From the NCBI RefSeq assembly GCF_900018785.1, contig NZ_FCOY01000006.1, positions 1,240,001-1,304,000 of the forward strand: a DNA stretch of 64,000 nt, read 5' to 3'. Positions 9,733 to 18,918 of this stretch are shown here, one piece after another. The position numbers and the translations under genes are program-made. The notes beneath the pieces were generated by a model. It was not told the DNA's origin. It did not search any database and saw nothing but the letters and a program-made list of their open reading frames with translations. The first letter of the stretch is position 1, and each line of letters starts with the position of its first letter. This DNA comes from Xanthomonas massiliensis (GTDB lineage Bacteria > Pseudomonadota > Gammaproteobacteria > Xanthomonadales > Xanthomonadaceae).

Positions 9733-10626
9733 TCAGGGCGCCTCGGTCTCCGCCAATGCCTGGCGCAGCATGGAGCGGGCCGCTTCGCTGAGCTTGTGAT
9801 GGTCCAGCGCGTAGCGGATGGTCGCCTCGATCAGGCCGATATGGGTGCCGCAATCGAAACGAGTCCCTTCGAAGCGGTACGCGTAGACCGGCTCGATCTC
9901 CAGCAGGCGCGCGATGGCATCGGTCAGCTGGATCTCCCCGCCGGCACCGGCGCGGGTGCTCTCCAGCAGGCTGAAGATGGTCGGGCTGAGGACGTAGCGC
10001 CCCACCACCGCCAGGGTGCTCGGGGCGACCTCCGGCTTGGGCTTTTCCACGATCGCCTCGATCCGCCCCTTGCGGCCGTCGAACGCCTGGGTGGCGACGA
10101 TGCCGTAGCTGCTGGTGCTCTCGCGCGGCACGTCCTCCACGGCGATCATGCTGGCCCCGGAAGCCTCCGCCGCGTCGGCCATTTGGCCAAGCGCACTCTG
10201 CCCGGTGGTGGCCCAGATCATGTCGTCGGGCAGCAGCACCGCGAACGGCTCGTCGCCCACGATCGGCTTGGCGCACAGCACCGCATCGCCCAGGCCGCGG
10301 GCCTCGGTCTGGGTGACGAACACCGCGCGCACGCCCTCGGGCAATACGTGGCGGACCATCTCGAGCTGCTCGAACTTGCCGGCATGCTCGAGCTTCTGTT
10401 CAAGCTCGTAGGCCTTGTCGAAATAGTCCGCCACCGCGTGCTTGTAGCGGTTGGTGACGAAGATCAGCGTATCGCAACCGGCGTCGATGGCCTCGTCCAC
10501 CGCGTACTGGATCAGCGGCCGGTCCACGATGGGCATCATTTCCTTGGGCACGGTCTTGGTTGCCGGCAGGAAGCGGGTACCCAGGCCGGCTACCGGGAAA
10601 ACGGCCTTGCGAATGCGCTTGCTCAT
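9733..10626 (-). CDS. galU: UTP-glucose-1-phosphate uridylyltransferase
   Basis: A 297-residue enzyme making UDP-glucose from UTP and glucose 1-phosphate, a precursor for LPS, exopolysaccharide and UDP-glucuronate. The signature GLGTRFLPATKTVPKEMMPI starts at residue 14. Other markers are a DEAIDAGCDT stretch, LLPDDMIW and a VEKPKPE motif. Its ATG overlaps the stop of the preceding CapD-type gene by one base (TGATG), so the two are probably translationally coupled. The block continues from a lipid-linked glycosyltransferase, which points to surface glycan synthesis. Confidence 0.95.
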   Translation of the reverse strand: MSKRIRKAVFPVAGLGTRFLPATKTVPKEMMPIVDRPLIQYAVDEAIDAGCDTLIFVTNRYKHAVADYFDKAYELEQKLEHAGKFEQLEMVRHVLPEGVRAVFVTQTEARGLGDAVLCAKPIVGDEPFAVLLPDDMIWATTGQSALGQMADAAEASGASMIAVEDVPRESTSSYGIVATQAFDGRKGRIEAIVEKPKPEVAPSTLAVVGRYVLSPTIFSLLESTRAGAGGEIQLTDAIARLLEIEPVYAYRFEGTRFDCGTHIGLIEATIRYALDHHKLSEAARSMLRQALAETEAP

Positions 10627-12533
10627 CAATGCCTTCTTGCCTCTCGTGCGGGGAACGGGACGACGACCGCGGTACGCGCTGCACACACCAACGGCGCGAA
10701 CTCGGGCATGTTTTCCTGGAGGATAGCCGACAAGGCCGCCTCGTCGTAGCAGCCCACCGCCGCGCGCAGCCGCGCCACGCTCTGCAGGACCGCTTCGTGC
10801 GCAAAGGACCTGGCCGAGGCCTCGAACACCTTCGGATGCGAGGTCGGGCGATACTCCTCGTCCGGATAGAACAGGGTCTCGTGCAGCTTCTCGCCGGGGC
10901 GCAGGCCGGTGTACACGATCGCGATGTCCTTGCCCGGCCGCTTGCCGGCCAGCCGGATCATCTGCTCGGCCAGCTGCCGGATCAGCACCGGCTCGCCCAT
11001 GTCCAGGGTGTAGATGGCCCCGGGCGTGGACATCGCGGCAGCCTGCACGATGAGCTGGCAGGCCTCGGGGATGGTCATGAAATAGCGGCTGACCTCCGGG
11101 TCGGTGACGGTGACCGGACCGCCCTGGCGGATCTGCTGGCGGAACAGCGGGACCACGCTGCCGGCGGAATCGAGCACGTTGCCGAAGCGCACGACCACAT
11201 ACCGGGTCGCCCCGCCCTGCCGGGCCAGGCTCTGGCAGATCATCTCCGCGTAGCGCTTGGTCGCGCCGAGCACGTTGACCGGCTGCACCGCCTTGTCGGT
11301 GGAAATCAGCACGAAGGTGTCCACCCCGGCCTCGCGCGCCGCCCGGGCCACGTTCTCGGTGGCCAGCAGGTTGTTGCGCACCGCCTCGCGCAAGTGCGTC
11401 TCCAGCAGCGGCACCTGCTTGTAGGCCGCGGCATGGAACACCGCGTCGGGCACGAGCCCGGCCATGGCATGGCGCATCAGCGCCGGGTCGCCGCAATCGC
11501 CAAGCACGCAGCGCACGTCCAGATCGGGGAAACCGCGCCTGAGGTCAGCGTGAATGGTGAGCAGGGCAAGCTCGTCGATTTCCACGAGCACGATGCGCTC
11601 GATGCCGTGGCGCGCGCATTGGCGGCAGACCTCCGAGCCGATCGAGCCGCCCGCGCCGGTCACCAGCACGGTACGGCCCGACAGCCAGGCGTGCACCAGC
11701 TTCCAGTCCGGCTTGACCGGCTTGCGGTTGAGCAGGTCCTCGATCGCCACTTCCCGCAGCTCGCCGGGCAGGGCGTGGCCTTCCAGCACATCGGTCAGGT
11801 GCGGCACGCGCCGGAACGGCAGGCCGGTGGATTCGCACAGCGCCACCACGCGCTGCATGCCCTGCGCGTCCAGCGAGGGAATGGCGATCACCAGCAGGTT
11901 GGCCCCGACCTCGCGCGCCACCATCGGCGCCTGGTCCAGCGTGCCCAGCACCGGCAAGCCCTGCATCTTCGCGCCGCGCAGGGCCGGCGCGTCGTCGAGC
12001 AGGCCGACCGGGTAGTAGCTGCCCGAGCGGCGCAGGTCGCGCACCAGCATCTCGCCCGCGCGTCCCGCGCCCAGGATCAGCACCCGCTGCGCCGCCCGTC
12101 CCTGCTGCGCCAGCTGGTGGTCCTTCCACGCGCGGTAGACCAGGCGCGGCAATCCGACGAAAGCGACCAGCGCGAACGGATAGACCGCCAGCACCGACAG
12201 CGGGATGCCGTCGAAACGCTTGTAGGCCAGCAACACCACGATCGCCAGCGTGCCGATCAGGCTGGCGCGGAAGATGTTCCACAGGTCCGGGACGCTGGCG
12301 AACCGCCACAGGCCGCGGTACAGGCCCAGCCGCCAGAACACCAATCCCTGGGCCACCAGCACGATCGCCGTATCCACGTTCCACAGCGGCAAGGCTTCGG
12401 GATGGGCCAGCATCGAGTAGCGCACCAGGTGCAGCAGTTCCCAGCACAGCCACACCATGAACAGGTCGTGCAGCACGACCAGGGTACGTACCGTGCTCGG
12501 CGCCCATGCCAAGCGGGAGGCCTTGCGGCTCAT
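10626..12533 (-). CDS. WbpM/CapD-type nucleoside-diphosphate sugar dehydratase/epimerase
   Basis: A 635-residue inner-membrane protein with four N-terminal membrane helices (to about residue 140), a CoA-binding-like Rossmann domain (VLILGAGRAGEMLVRDLRRS from 151), and an SDR domain with TGAGGSIGSE at 292-301 and STDKAV at 411-416. WbpM/PglF relatives are UDP-GlcNAc 4,6-dehydratases that feed deoxyamino-sugar synthesis for O-antigen or capsule. Lys426 of the active site is present. The position usually held by Met (or Tyr in other SDRs) is Leu422. The exact reaction is inferred. The ATG at 12533 is preferred because AGGAGGAATC precedes it. Confidence 0.88.
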   Translation of the reverse strand: MSRKASRLAWAPSTVRTLVVLHDLFMVWLCWELLHLVRYSMLAHPEALPLWNVDTAIVLVAQGLVFWRLGLYRGLWRFASVPDLWNIFRASLIGTLAIVVLLAYKRFDGIPLSVLAVYPFALVAFVGLPRLVYRAWKDHQLAQQGRAAQRVLILGAGRAGEMLVRDLRRSGSYYPVGLLDDAPALRGAKMQGLPVLGTLDQAPMVAREVGANLLVIAIPSLDAQGMQRVVALCESTGLPFRRVPHLTDVLEGHALPGELREVAIEDLLNRKPVKPDWKLVHAWLSGRTVLVTGAGGSIGSEVCRQCARHGIERIVLVEIDELALLTIHADLRRGFPDLDVRCVLGDCGDPALMRHAMAGLVPDAVFHAAAYKQVPLLETHLREAVRNNLLATENVARAAREAGVDTFVLISTDKAVQPVNVLGATKRYAEMICQSLARQGGATRYVVVRFGNVLDSAGSVVPLFRQQIRQGGPVTVTDPEVSRYFMTIPEACQLIVQAAAMSTPGAIYTLDMGEPVLIRQLAEQMIRLAGKRPGKDIAIVYTGLRPGEKLHETLFYPDEEYRPTSHPKVFEASARSFAHEAVLQSVARLRAAVGCYDEAALSAILQENMPEFAPLVCAARTAVVVPFPAREARRH

Positions 12534-12628
12534 TTCGATGATTCCTCCTGAACCCGTCTGTCTGCTGCCAACCGCAGCCATGAAATGATGACGCAACCGA
12601 CTGCAGGCTTAACGGTACCACGGTCGTA

Positions 12629-13507
12629 TTACTGGAAACGCGCGGCGAATGTGGCCAGCACGGCGGTCACGCCGGCATAGGCCAACGTCACCGGCACGTG
12701 GCTGCCATGCCGTCGCGCGAGACGCTGGTAGAGATGCGTGGCATGAGGCTGCCACCATTTCTCGCCACGCAGCATGCGCCGCACCAGGGTGAAGCCGGCG
12801 TCTGCCAGGAACGGCAGCAGCGCCAGCGCCGAGGGCCACGCACCGGGACGCTGCAGCACCAGCACCGCCAGCAGCCAGGCCAGTACCAGGCCCAGGGCGC
12901 CACTGCCCACGTCGCCCAGGAATATCCGGGCGCGGGGAAAGTTGAAGGGCAAGAACCCCAGGCAGGCCGCCGCGGCCACCCAGGCCAGCAGCCGCCAGTC
13001 CCCGGCCAGCCCCGAGGCGAACAGGCCGGCGCACAGCAACGCCTGGCTCGCGGCCAGGCCGTTGATGCCGTCCATGAAGTTCCAGACATTGACCAGGCCC
13101 GGCACCAGCAGTGCGCCTGCCACGGCCAGCCAGGCCGGCGCGCCGGCCCACCACAGCGCACCGCCCAGCAATGCACCGGCCAGGCCATGCACGGCCAGCC
13201 GGAGCCAGGGGGACAACGGACGATGGTCGTCCCACGCACCGATGCCGGCCACCAGCGCCAGCGCCAGCACGAAGCTGCCCAGCAGCGCCGCCTCCGCCCC
13301 GGAGGCCCGCACCAGCAGCCCCGCGGCGACAGCCAGCATCACCGCGACGATGGCCGCGCCGCCGCCACGTGGCGTGGGGACCTGGTGGCTGCGCCGCTCG
13401 CCCGGCTCGTCCAGCAGCTGGCGGGCCAGCGCGTAGCGCCGCGCGAGCCAGGTGCCGGCGGCGCTGGCGATGCCGGCCAGCGCGATCCATGCGCCCATGC
13501 AGGACAT
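12629..13507 (-). CDS. Glycosyltransferase family 4, undecaprenyl-phosphate sugar-1-phosphate transferase
   Basis: A 292-residue polytopic membrane protein of the WecA/MraY superfamily, which moves a sugar 1-phosphate onto undecaprenyl phosphate. Cytoplasmic catalytic motifs are visible: GAWDD, NVWNFMDGINGLA and RIFLGDVGSGALG, with about nine hydrophobic segments between them. The sugar is unknown, but WecA-like enzymes commonly use GlcNAc or a deoxyamino sugar, which fits the CapD-type gene downstream. The ATG overlaps the lapB stop (TGATG). It probably starts an O-antigen or repeat-unit glycan. Confidence 0.9.
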   Translation of the reverse strand: MSCMGAWIALAGIASAAGTWLARRYALARQLLDEPGERRSHQVPTPRGGGAAIVAVMLAVAAGLLVRASGAEAALLGSFVLALALVAGIGAWDDHRPLSPWLRLAVHGLAGALLGGALWWAGAPAWLAVAGALLVPGLVNVWNFMDGINGLAASQALLCAGLFASGLAGDWRLLAWVAAAACLGFLPFNFPRARIFLGDVGSGALGLVLAWLLAVLVLQRPGAWPSALALLPFLADAGFTLVRRMLRGEKWWQPHATHLYQRLARRHGSHVPVTLAYAGVTAVLATFAARFQ

Positions 13508-14685
13508 CAGACCACGGCGTAGTTGAGCAACGGCTTGACCGTGCCCCACTCCTTGCAGCTGGGGCATTGCCAGTGATGGGTGCGTGCACCGAAGCCGCAG
13601 CGCGTGCAGCGGTAGCTGGGATTGCGCACCAGCAACTGGTCGGTGATGTGGCGCAGATCCTGCAGGGTCGCCACGGGATCGGCCCCCTCGGCCAGGGTCA
13701 GGCCGATCAGCGCGGACTCGCCGCGTACCGACGGGCGGTCCTTGAGCTGGCTGGCCAGGTAGCTGCGCGCCGCCGCCAGCCCTTCCTGCTGCTCGATCAG
13801 CTGGGTGAGCGCCAGCACCGGCGCGATGCCGCGGTAGTGCTCGGTCATCTCCGCCAGGAACGAGCGCGCACCGGTCAGGTCGCCGGTCTTGCGGTAGCTG
13901 TCCATCAGCGCCGGCAGGATCTCCGGCAGATAGTCCGGATCGTGGCGCGCGGCACGCTCGAAGGCGCGCACCGCGGCCTCGGAATTGCCGGCATCGACCT
14001 CGATCCGCCCTTCCAGGATGCCGGCCCGCACCGAGGCCGCGTCGGCCTGGTAGGCCCGGGCCACCGCCTGCCGTGCCAGCTCGGGTTTGCCGGCCGCGCG
14101 GTAGCGGTCGGCGAGCTCGCACTCGAACTGGCCGATCAGCTTGCCCATCGGCTCGCCGGTGACCTCTTCGTAGCGGCTGGCGTTGTCGATGGCCTTTTCC
14201 CAGTCGCGCTCGGCCTGGTAGATGGTGATCAGGTGCTTGAGCGCCTGCGGGGCGCGCTGGTCGATCTTGGCCAGGTCGGTGAACACGGTCTCGGCCCGGT
14301 CGAGCAGGCCGGACTTCATGTAGTCCTCGCCCAGCGCCAGCAAGGCGATCACCCGTTGCTGGTCGCTCAGGTCGTGGCGCTGCACCAGGCCCTGGTGCAG
14401 GCGGATGGCGCGATCCACCTCGCCGCGGCGACGGAACAGGTGGCCCAGGGCCACCTGGGTCTCGAAGGTTTCCTTGTCCAGCTCGGCGATGTGCAGGAAC
14501 AGCTCGATGGCCTTGTCCGGCTGCTCGTTGAGCAGGTAGTTCAGGCCACGGAAATAGGTGCTCGACAACCGGCTGACCTGGCTGTCGCCGTGGCGCTGCC
14601 CTCCCCGCCGCCCCACCACCCAGCCGCTCAGCGCGGCCAGCGGCAGGAACAGGAAGAACCAGAACCACTCGTTGAGGAATTCCAT
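13507..14685 (-). CDS. lapB: Lipopolysaccharide assembly protein B
   Basis: A 392-residue protein that controls LPS synthesis by steering FtsH degradation of LpxC (known from E. coli YciM). It has a single N-terminal membrane anchor (FLNEWFWFFLFLPLAALSGW), a long stack of TPR repeats (about 40-340), and a C-terminal rubredoxin-like metal knuckle with Cys360, Cys363, Cys374 and Cys377. Length and architecture match the family. It follows lapA by 3 bp and is coupled to the glycosyltransferase. Confidence 0.96.
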   Translation of the reverse strand: MEFLNEWFWFFLFLPLAALSGWVVGRRGGQRHGDSQVSRLSSTYFRGLNYLLNEQPDKAIELFLHIAELDKETFETQVALGHLFRRRGEVDRAIRLHQGLVQRHDLSDQQRVIALLALGEDYMKSGLLDRAETVFTDLAKIDQRAPQALKHLITIYQAERDWEKAIDNASRYEEVTGEPMGKLIGQFECELADRYRAAGKPELARQAVARAYQADAASVRAGILEGRIEVDAGNSEAAVRAFERAARHDPDYLPEILPALMDSYRKTGDLTGARSFLAEMTEHYRGIAPVLALTQLIEQQEGLAAARSYLASQLKDRPSVRGESALIGLTLAEGADPVATLQDLRHITDQLLVRNPSYRCTRCGFGARTHHWQCPSCKEWGTVKPLLNYAVV

Positions 14686-14688
14686 CGG

Positions 14689-14982
14689 TCAGGCTCCATT
14701 GCCCGGTGCCTGCACGTCGGATGGCGACGGCGGCACGGGTTGCGTCTTGAGTTGCTTGTTGGCCCGGCGCAGGCGCCCGTACAGGGGCAGGACCACCGCG
14801 GCCAGCACGATCGCCGCACCGAGCACGACCCCGGCCAGCAGCGCGAAGATGATGGCGATGCCGGAGGAAGTGACGATGCTGGTCACGCCCAGGTCGACGA
14901 CCAGGCGCTCGGAATTGAGGGCGCCGATGACCAGACCGACCAACAGGAAGGCCAGCAGCACCAGCACGCGGAAGATGTTCAT
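14689..14982 (-). CDS. lapA: Lipopolysaccharide assembly protein A domain protein
   Basis: A 97-residue membrane protein with two hydrophobic helices (about 3-22 and 42-66) joined by the short NSERLVVDLGVTSIVTSSGI loop, then a basic cytoplasmic tail (LRRANKQLKTQ). This is the LapA (DUF1049) pattern. It always travels with lapB and is thought to anchor the LPS assembly control complex. The order ihfB-lapA-lapB after rpsA is conserved in gammaproteobacteria. Confidence 0.93.
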   Translation of the reverse strand: MNIFRVLVLLAFLLVGLVIGALNSERLVVDLGVTSIVTSSGIAIIFALLAGVVLGAAIVLAAVVLPLYGRLRRANKQLKTQPVPPSPSDVQAPGNGA

Positions 14983-15053
14983 GGGAAATCCGGACCCCAG
15001 GGAGAGGCCTGCAAGCTTAGCCGACGCGGGGACGCCGATGCGTCCGCCACGGC

Positions 15054-15359
15054 TCAGGCCGGATCTTCCTGCTCGGGCACCACGGCGCTGACGCGGTCGC
15101 GCAACTCCTTGCCCGGCTTGAAGTGCGGCACGTGCTTGCCGGCCAGCGCGACCGATTCGCCGGTCTTGGGGTTGCGCCCCAGGCGCGGCGGACGGTAGTG
15201 CAGGGAAAAGCTGCCGAAACCGCGGATCTCGATGCGATCGCCCGAAGCCAGGGCCACGCCCATCATCTCCAGCAGCGACTTGACCGCCAGGTCCACGTCG
15301 TCCGCCTTCAGGTGCGCCTGGCGGCGCGCCAGGATCTCGATCAGTTCCGACTTGGTCAT
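15054..15359 (-). CDS. ihfB: Integration host factor subunit beta
   Basis: A 101-residue partner of Ihf[21 protein letters not shown] at the N-terminus, [20 protein letters not shown] in the body-to-arm region with the intercalating proline in GRNPKTGE, and a C-terminal [12 protein letters not shown]. It sits between rpsA and lapA as in E. coli. The last residues (VVPEQEDPA) are a short acidic tail. Confidence 0.97.
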   Translation of the reverse strand: MTKSELIEILARRQAHLKADDVDLAVKSLLEMMGVALASGDRIEIRGFGSFSLHYRPPRLGRNPKTGESVALAGKHVPHFKPGKELRDRVSAVVPEQEDPA

Positions 15360-15388
15360 GGGGCCAGAAGGTAAACGGGGAAAACGAG

Positions 15389-15419
15389 GGATGGCCCGGG
15401 GGAAGACCCCGGGCCATCC
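15389..15419 (-). terminator. Strong hairpin between rpsA and ihfB
   Basis: A perfect 13-bp stem (GGATGGCCCGGGG / CCCCGGGCCATCC) with a 5-nt loop lies 20 bp past the rpsA stop. On the minus strand it is followed by CTCGTTTTCC. It probably ends most rpsA transcripts, leaving ihfB partly on read-through or its own promoter. Confidence 0.65.
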
Positions 15420-15438
15420 GATGCCGTTGCAGGCTGGC

Positions 15439-17115
15439 TTACTCGGACTTGCCGCCCAGCTGCTCGCGCAGCAGCGCGCCCAGCTTGGTGGTGCCGCCGG
15501 CGGCGCTCTGGTACTCCTCGAGCACCTCGCGCATCTCGGCGTCGTCCTTGGCCTTGATCGACAGCTGCAGGGTGCGGCCCTTGCGGTCCATGCCCACGAA
15601 CTTGGCCTCGACCTTGTCGCCGACCTTCAGGTGCTGCGAGGCGTCGTCGACGCGCTCGTTGGCGATGTCGCGGGCCGAGACGTAGCCCTCGATGCCGTCG
15701 GCCAGCTCGATCGTGGCGCCCTTGGCATCCACTTCCTTGACCGTGCCCTCGACCTTGGAGCCCTTCGGATGGGCCGCCATGTACTGGCCGAACGGATCCT
15801 GCTCGAGCTGCTTGACGCCCAGCGAGATGCGCTCGCGCTCCGGATCGACCGCCAGCACGACGGCTTCCAGGGTGTCGCCCTTCTTGAAGTTGCGGACCAC
15901 GTCCTCGCCGGTGGTGTTCCAGCTCAGGTCGGACAGGTGCACCAGGCCGTCGATGCCGCCGTCCAGGCCGATGAAGATGCCGAAGTCGGTGATCGACTTG
16001 ATCTGGCCGGACACCTTGTCGCCCTTCTTGTGGATGGCCGCGAAGGTCTCCCACGGGTTGGCGGCGACCTGCTTCATGCCCAGCGAGATGCGGCGACGCT
16101 CCTCGTCCACGTCCAGGACCATGACCTCGACCTCGTCGCCGACCTGCACGACCTTGGACGGGTTGACGTTCTTGTTGGTCCAGTCCATCTCGGACACGTG
16201 CACCAGGCCTTCCACGCCCGGCTCGATCTCGACGAACGCGCCGTAGTCGGTGACGTTGGAGACCTTGCCGAACACGCGGCTGTTGGCCGGGTAGCGGCGG
16301 GCGATGTTGTCCCACGGATCCTCGCCCAGCTGCTTCAGGCCCAGGCTGACGCGGTTGCGCTCGCGGTCGAACTTGAGCACGCGCACGTCCAGCTCGTCGC
16401 CGACGTTGACCACCTCGGACGGATGGCGCACGCGCTTCCAGGCCATGTCGGTGATGTGCAGCAGGCCGTCGATGCCGCCCAGGTCCACGAACGCGCCGTA
16501 GTCGGTCAGGTTCTTGACCACGCCCTTGAGCACGGCGCCCTCGACCAGCTTCTCCATCAGCTGCTCGCGCTCCTCGGAGTGCTCGCTCTCGACCACCGCG
16601 CGGCGGGAGACGACCACGTTGTTGCGCTTGCGGTCCAGCTTGATGAGCTTGAACTCCAGCTCCTTGCCTTCCAGGTAGGCCGGGTCGCGCACCGGGCGCA
16701 CATCGACCAGCGAACCCGGCAGGAACGCGCGGACGTCCTTGATGTCGACGGTGAAGCCGCCCTTGACCTTGCCGCTGATGCGGCCGGTCACGGTCTCGTT
16801 CTTCTCCAGCGCTTCCTCCAGCTCGTCCCACACCATCGCGCGCTTGGCCTTCTCGCGCGACAGCACGGTTTCGCCGAAGCCGTTCTCGATGGAATCGAGG
16901 GCGACCTTGACCTGGTCGCCCACGCCCACGTCGATCTCGCCGGCGTCGTTACGGAACTGCTCGATCGGGACGATGCCCTCGGACTTCAGGCCGGCATTGA
17001 TCACCACCACGTCGCCGCGCACTTCCACGACGGTACCGGTGACGATGGCGCCGGGCTTCAGCTTGGCCAGGTTGGCCTGGCTGGCTTCGAACAGTTCGGC
17101 AAAAGATTCGGTCAT
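15439..17115 (-). CDS. rpsA: 30S ribosomal protein S1
   Basis: A 558-residue mRNA-binding ribosomal protein (E. coli 557). Six S1 OB-fold repeats are visible, for example [60 protein letters not shown] and [20 protein letters not shown]. The ATG at 17115 starts [12 protein letters not shown]. The upstream bases GTAACCATACAA hold no Shine-Dalgarno. This is also known for rpsA of E. coli and is linked to self-repression by S1. Confidence 0.98.
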   Translation of the reverse strand: MTESFAELFEASQANLAKLKPGAIVTGTVVEVRGDVVVINAGLKSEGIVPIEQFRNDAGEIDVGVGDQVKVALDSIENGFGETVLSREKAKRAMVWDELEEALEKNETVTGRISGKVKGGFTVDIKDVRAFLPGSLVDVRPVRDPAYLEGKELEFKLIKLDRKRNNVVVSRRAVVESEHSEEREQLMEKLVEGAVLKGVVKNLTDYGAFVDLGGIDGLLHITDMAWKRVRHPSEVVNVGDELDVRVLKFDRERNRVSLGLKQLGEDPWDNIARRYPANSRVFGKVSNVTDYGAFVEIEPGVEGLVHVSEMDWTNKNVNPSKVVQVGDEVEVMVLDVDEERRRISLGMKQVAANPWETFAAIHKKGDKVSGQIKSITDFGIFIGLDGGIDGLVHLSDLSWNTTGEDVVRNFKKGDTLEAVVLAVDPERERISLGVKQLEQDPFGQYMAAHPKGSKVEGTVKEVDAKGATIELADGIEGYVSARDIANERVDDASQHLKVGDKVEAKFVGMDRKGRTLQLSIKAKDDAEMREVLEEYQSAAGGTTKLGALLREQLGGKSE

Positions 17116-17212
17116 TTGTATGGTTACTCGGTTGAACACACGGACGACCACCCCGACCGGGACGCGCCGTCCACCCTGTTAGTCGACCCCGAAAGGCCGT
17201 GTGTGAAGTGGG

Positions 17213-17241
17213 AAAAACCGCCGCACCTCGGGGAACGGCGG
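17213..17241 (-). terminator. Terminator between cmk and rpsA
   Basis: CCGCCG / CGGCGG stem (17218-17241) with a 12-nt loop that can itself pair, followed on the minus strand by UUUUU (17213-17217) and CCC. It lies 83 bp past the cmk stop and 98 bp before rpsA, so rpsA should have its own promoter just downstream. Confidence 0.6.
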
Positions 17242-17323
17242 AGCCTGGCTTGCAACGGGAAAACCGATCCGGCTGCCCCGCCCCGTCGTTGCCACGGGGC
17301 AGGCCCGCCACGGGGACGCCGGA

Positions 17324-18007
17324 TCAGGCCGCCTTGGGCAGCAAATCCAGCACGCGCGCGACCACCTGTTCGATGTCCAGGCCGGTGGTATCGATCAGCA
17401 CGGCGTCGTCGGCCGGCCTGAGGGGCGCCACCGCGCGCTGGGCGTCGCGGGCGTCGCGAGCCATGATCTCGCGCAGCAGGTCGGAAAATATAACCGAAAC
17501 CCCTTTTTCCTTCAACTGCTTATGCCGCCTGACCGCACGTTCCTCGGCGCTGGCGGTCAGGAACACCTTGTACTGCGCGTCCGGGAAGATCACCGTGCCC
17601 ATGTCGCGGCCGTCGGCCACCAGCCCCGGCGCCTTGCGGAAGGCACGCTGGCGCTCCTTCAGCGCCGCGCGCACCTCGGGGATGGCCGCGATCGCCGAGG
17701 CCACCGCGCCGGTCGTCTCCAGGCGCAGCTCGTCGGTGGCATCGACCTCGTTGACCCGCACGCGCAACCCACGCTCGGGCGAATCGATGAAGTCGATGCG
17801 CGTGTCGAAGGCGCAGCGCACCAGGGCCGAGGCATCGGACAGGTCCAGGTCGGCCCAGCTGGCGGCCACGCCGACCGCCCGGTACAGGGCGCCGGAGTCC
17901 AGGTAGTTCCAGCCCAGGCGCGAGGCGACGATCCGGCTGACCGTGCCCTTGCCGGCACCGGAAGGGCCATCGATCGTCAGGACGGGGGGCGACTCGGCCA
18001 TGGCCAT
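17324..18007 (-). CDS. cmk: Cytidylate kinase
   Basis: A 227-residue enzyme that phosphorylates CMP and dCMP with ATP. The P-loop GPSGAGKGT is near residue 12. [14 protein letters not shown] and [20 protein letters not shown] are the CMP-binding and conserved family motifs. The ATG at 18007 has AGGA 6 bases upstream, and a second ATG lies two codons later. It lies next to rpsA as in most proteobacteria and is divergent from rpmJ. Confidence 0.96.
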   Translation of the reverse strand: MAMAESPPVLTIDGPSGAGKGTVSRIVASRLGWNYLDSGALYRAVGVAASWADLDLSDASALVRCAFDTRIDFIDSPERGLRVRVNEVDATDELRLETTGAVASAIAAIPEVRAALKERQRAFRKAPGLVADGRDMGTVIFPDAQYKVFLTASAEERAVRRHKQLKEKGVSVIFSDLLREIMARDARDAQRAVAPLRPADDAVLIDTTGLDIEQVVARVLDLLPKAA

Positions 18008-18070
18008 GGGGTTCCTTGCGTGCGAAAACGGCGATTGTAGCCGCCCCCGGCGCCGCGCCAGAGCAACCAC

Positions 18071-18100
18071 TTGAAACCGCAGGGGAAAGCCCGCTAGAAT
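18071..18100 (+). promoter_or_regulatory. Promoter of rpmJ
   Basis: TTGAAA (18071-18076) and TAGAAT (18095-18100) with an 18-bp spacer make a good sigma-70 promoter. Transcription would start near 18107, about 65 bp before the rpmJ ATG. Confidence 0.65.
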
Positions 18101-18171
18101 TGCCGGCTTGTCGCGCCCGGTGCATCCGGTGCGTCCAATTCCCGAATTCAACGTTTACGCCGAGGTGTGTC

Positions 18172-18297
18172 ATGAAGGTCCTGTCCTCCCTGAAGTCGGC
18201 GAAGACCCGTCACCGCGACTGCAAGGTGGTCCGCCGCCGCGGCAAGGTCTTCGTGATCTGCAAGTCCAACCCGCGCTTCAAGGCCCGCCAGCGCTGA
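18172..18297 (+). CDS. rpmJ: 50S ribosomal protein L36, cysteine-poor form
   Basis: A 41-residue L36 ([20 protein letters not shown], then [20 protein letters not shown]). It has only two cysteines and lacks the CxxC...C...H zinc knuckle of the zinc-binding form, so it is the longer zinc-independent type, which in other bacteria is favoured in zinc starvation. It has its own promoter and terminator and stands outside a ribosomal operon. Confidence 0.95.
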
Positions 18298-18325
18298 GCC
18301 GGCAGTGGTAGAAGCGACGTGTCCG

Positions 18326-18351
18326 AAAAAGCCGCCTTCTGGCGGTTTTTT
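18326..18351 (+). terminator. Intrinsic terminator of rpmJ
   Basis: CCGCC-TTCT-GGCGG stem (18332-18345) flanked by AAAAAG before and TTTTTT after. It lies 29 bp past the rpmJ stop and the T-run is on the plus strand. Confidence 0.8.
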
Positions 18352-18476
18352 CGTTATGGGCGGCGCTTCGCGGGTGCTCGCGGTGGCCGGACCGACCGGC
18401 GGCACCCGGGAAACAGCGGTTTTCGGTCGGCGTTTTTGCTGTAATCGCGCCTCAAACCTCCGGGGAGTCCAAGCCA

Positions 18477-18812
18477 ATGAAATGCCTGCTTAGTGCCGTT
18501 TCCCTCGCCCTGCTGCTGCTCGCCGGCAACGCCGCCGCCCAGCGGGCGCCCGAGACCCTGTTGGTGGACCGCGTCCATGCCAAGCCCGTCGCCAGCCCGG
18601 TGCGCGGCCTGACCATGGCCCAGGTCGAGGCGCGCTACGGCGCCCCGACCGAGAAGCTGGCCCCGCGAGGCGGCCAGAAGCGTGCCTGGCCGACGATCAA
18701 CCGCTGGGTCTACCCCGAGTACACCGTGTACTTCGAGAAGAGCCGGGTGGTGGACGTGGTGGCGCACCGCGCCAGCCCCGACGAGATCGGGCCCAAGCCG
18801 CCGATCCGCTGA
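18477..18812 (+). CDS. Exported hypothetical protein
   Basis: A 111-residue protein with a clear signal peptide (MKCLLSAVSLALLLLAGNAA, cleavage expected after AAAQ or nearby). The mature part is about 85 residues. The GLTMAQVEARYGAPTEKLAP stretch followed by YPEYTVYFEKSRVVDVV resembles the strand-helix-strand layout of small BamE/OmlA-like periplasmic domains, but I cannot assign it. The ATG at 18477 follows GGGAG. It is probably monocistronic, since rpmJ ends in a terminator upstream. Confidence 0.75.
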   Translation: MKCLLSAVSLALLLLAGNAAAQRAPETLLVDRVHAKPVASPVRGLTMAQVEARYGAPTEKLAPRGGQKRAWPTINRWVYPEYTVYFEKSRVVDVVAHRASPDEIGPKPPIR

Positions 18813-18918
18813 CCCCGCGGGTTCGATCCACATCCCGGCCGGCAGGGCGCCATTGCCGCGACCTGCCGGCCGCCTCCCGCCGGCCCCGTGGCCGGTACCT
18901 GCCGAGTATTTCCCCGGA

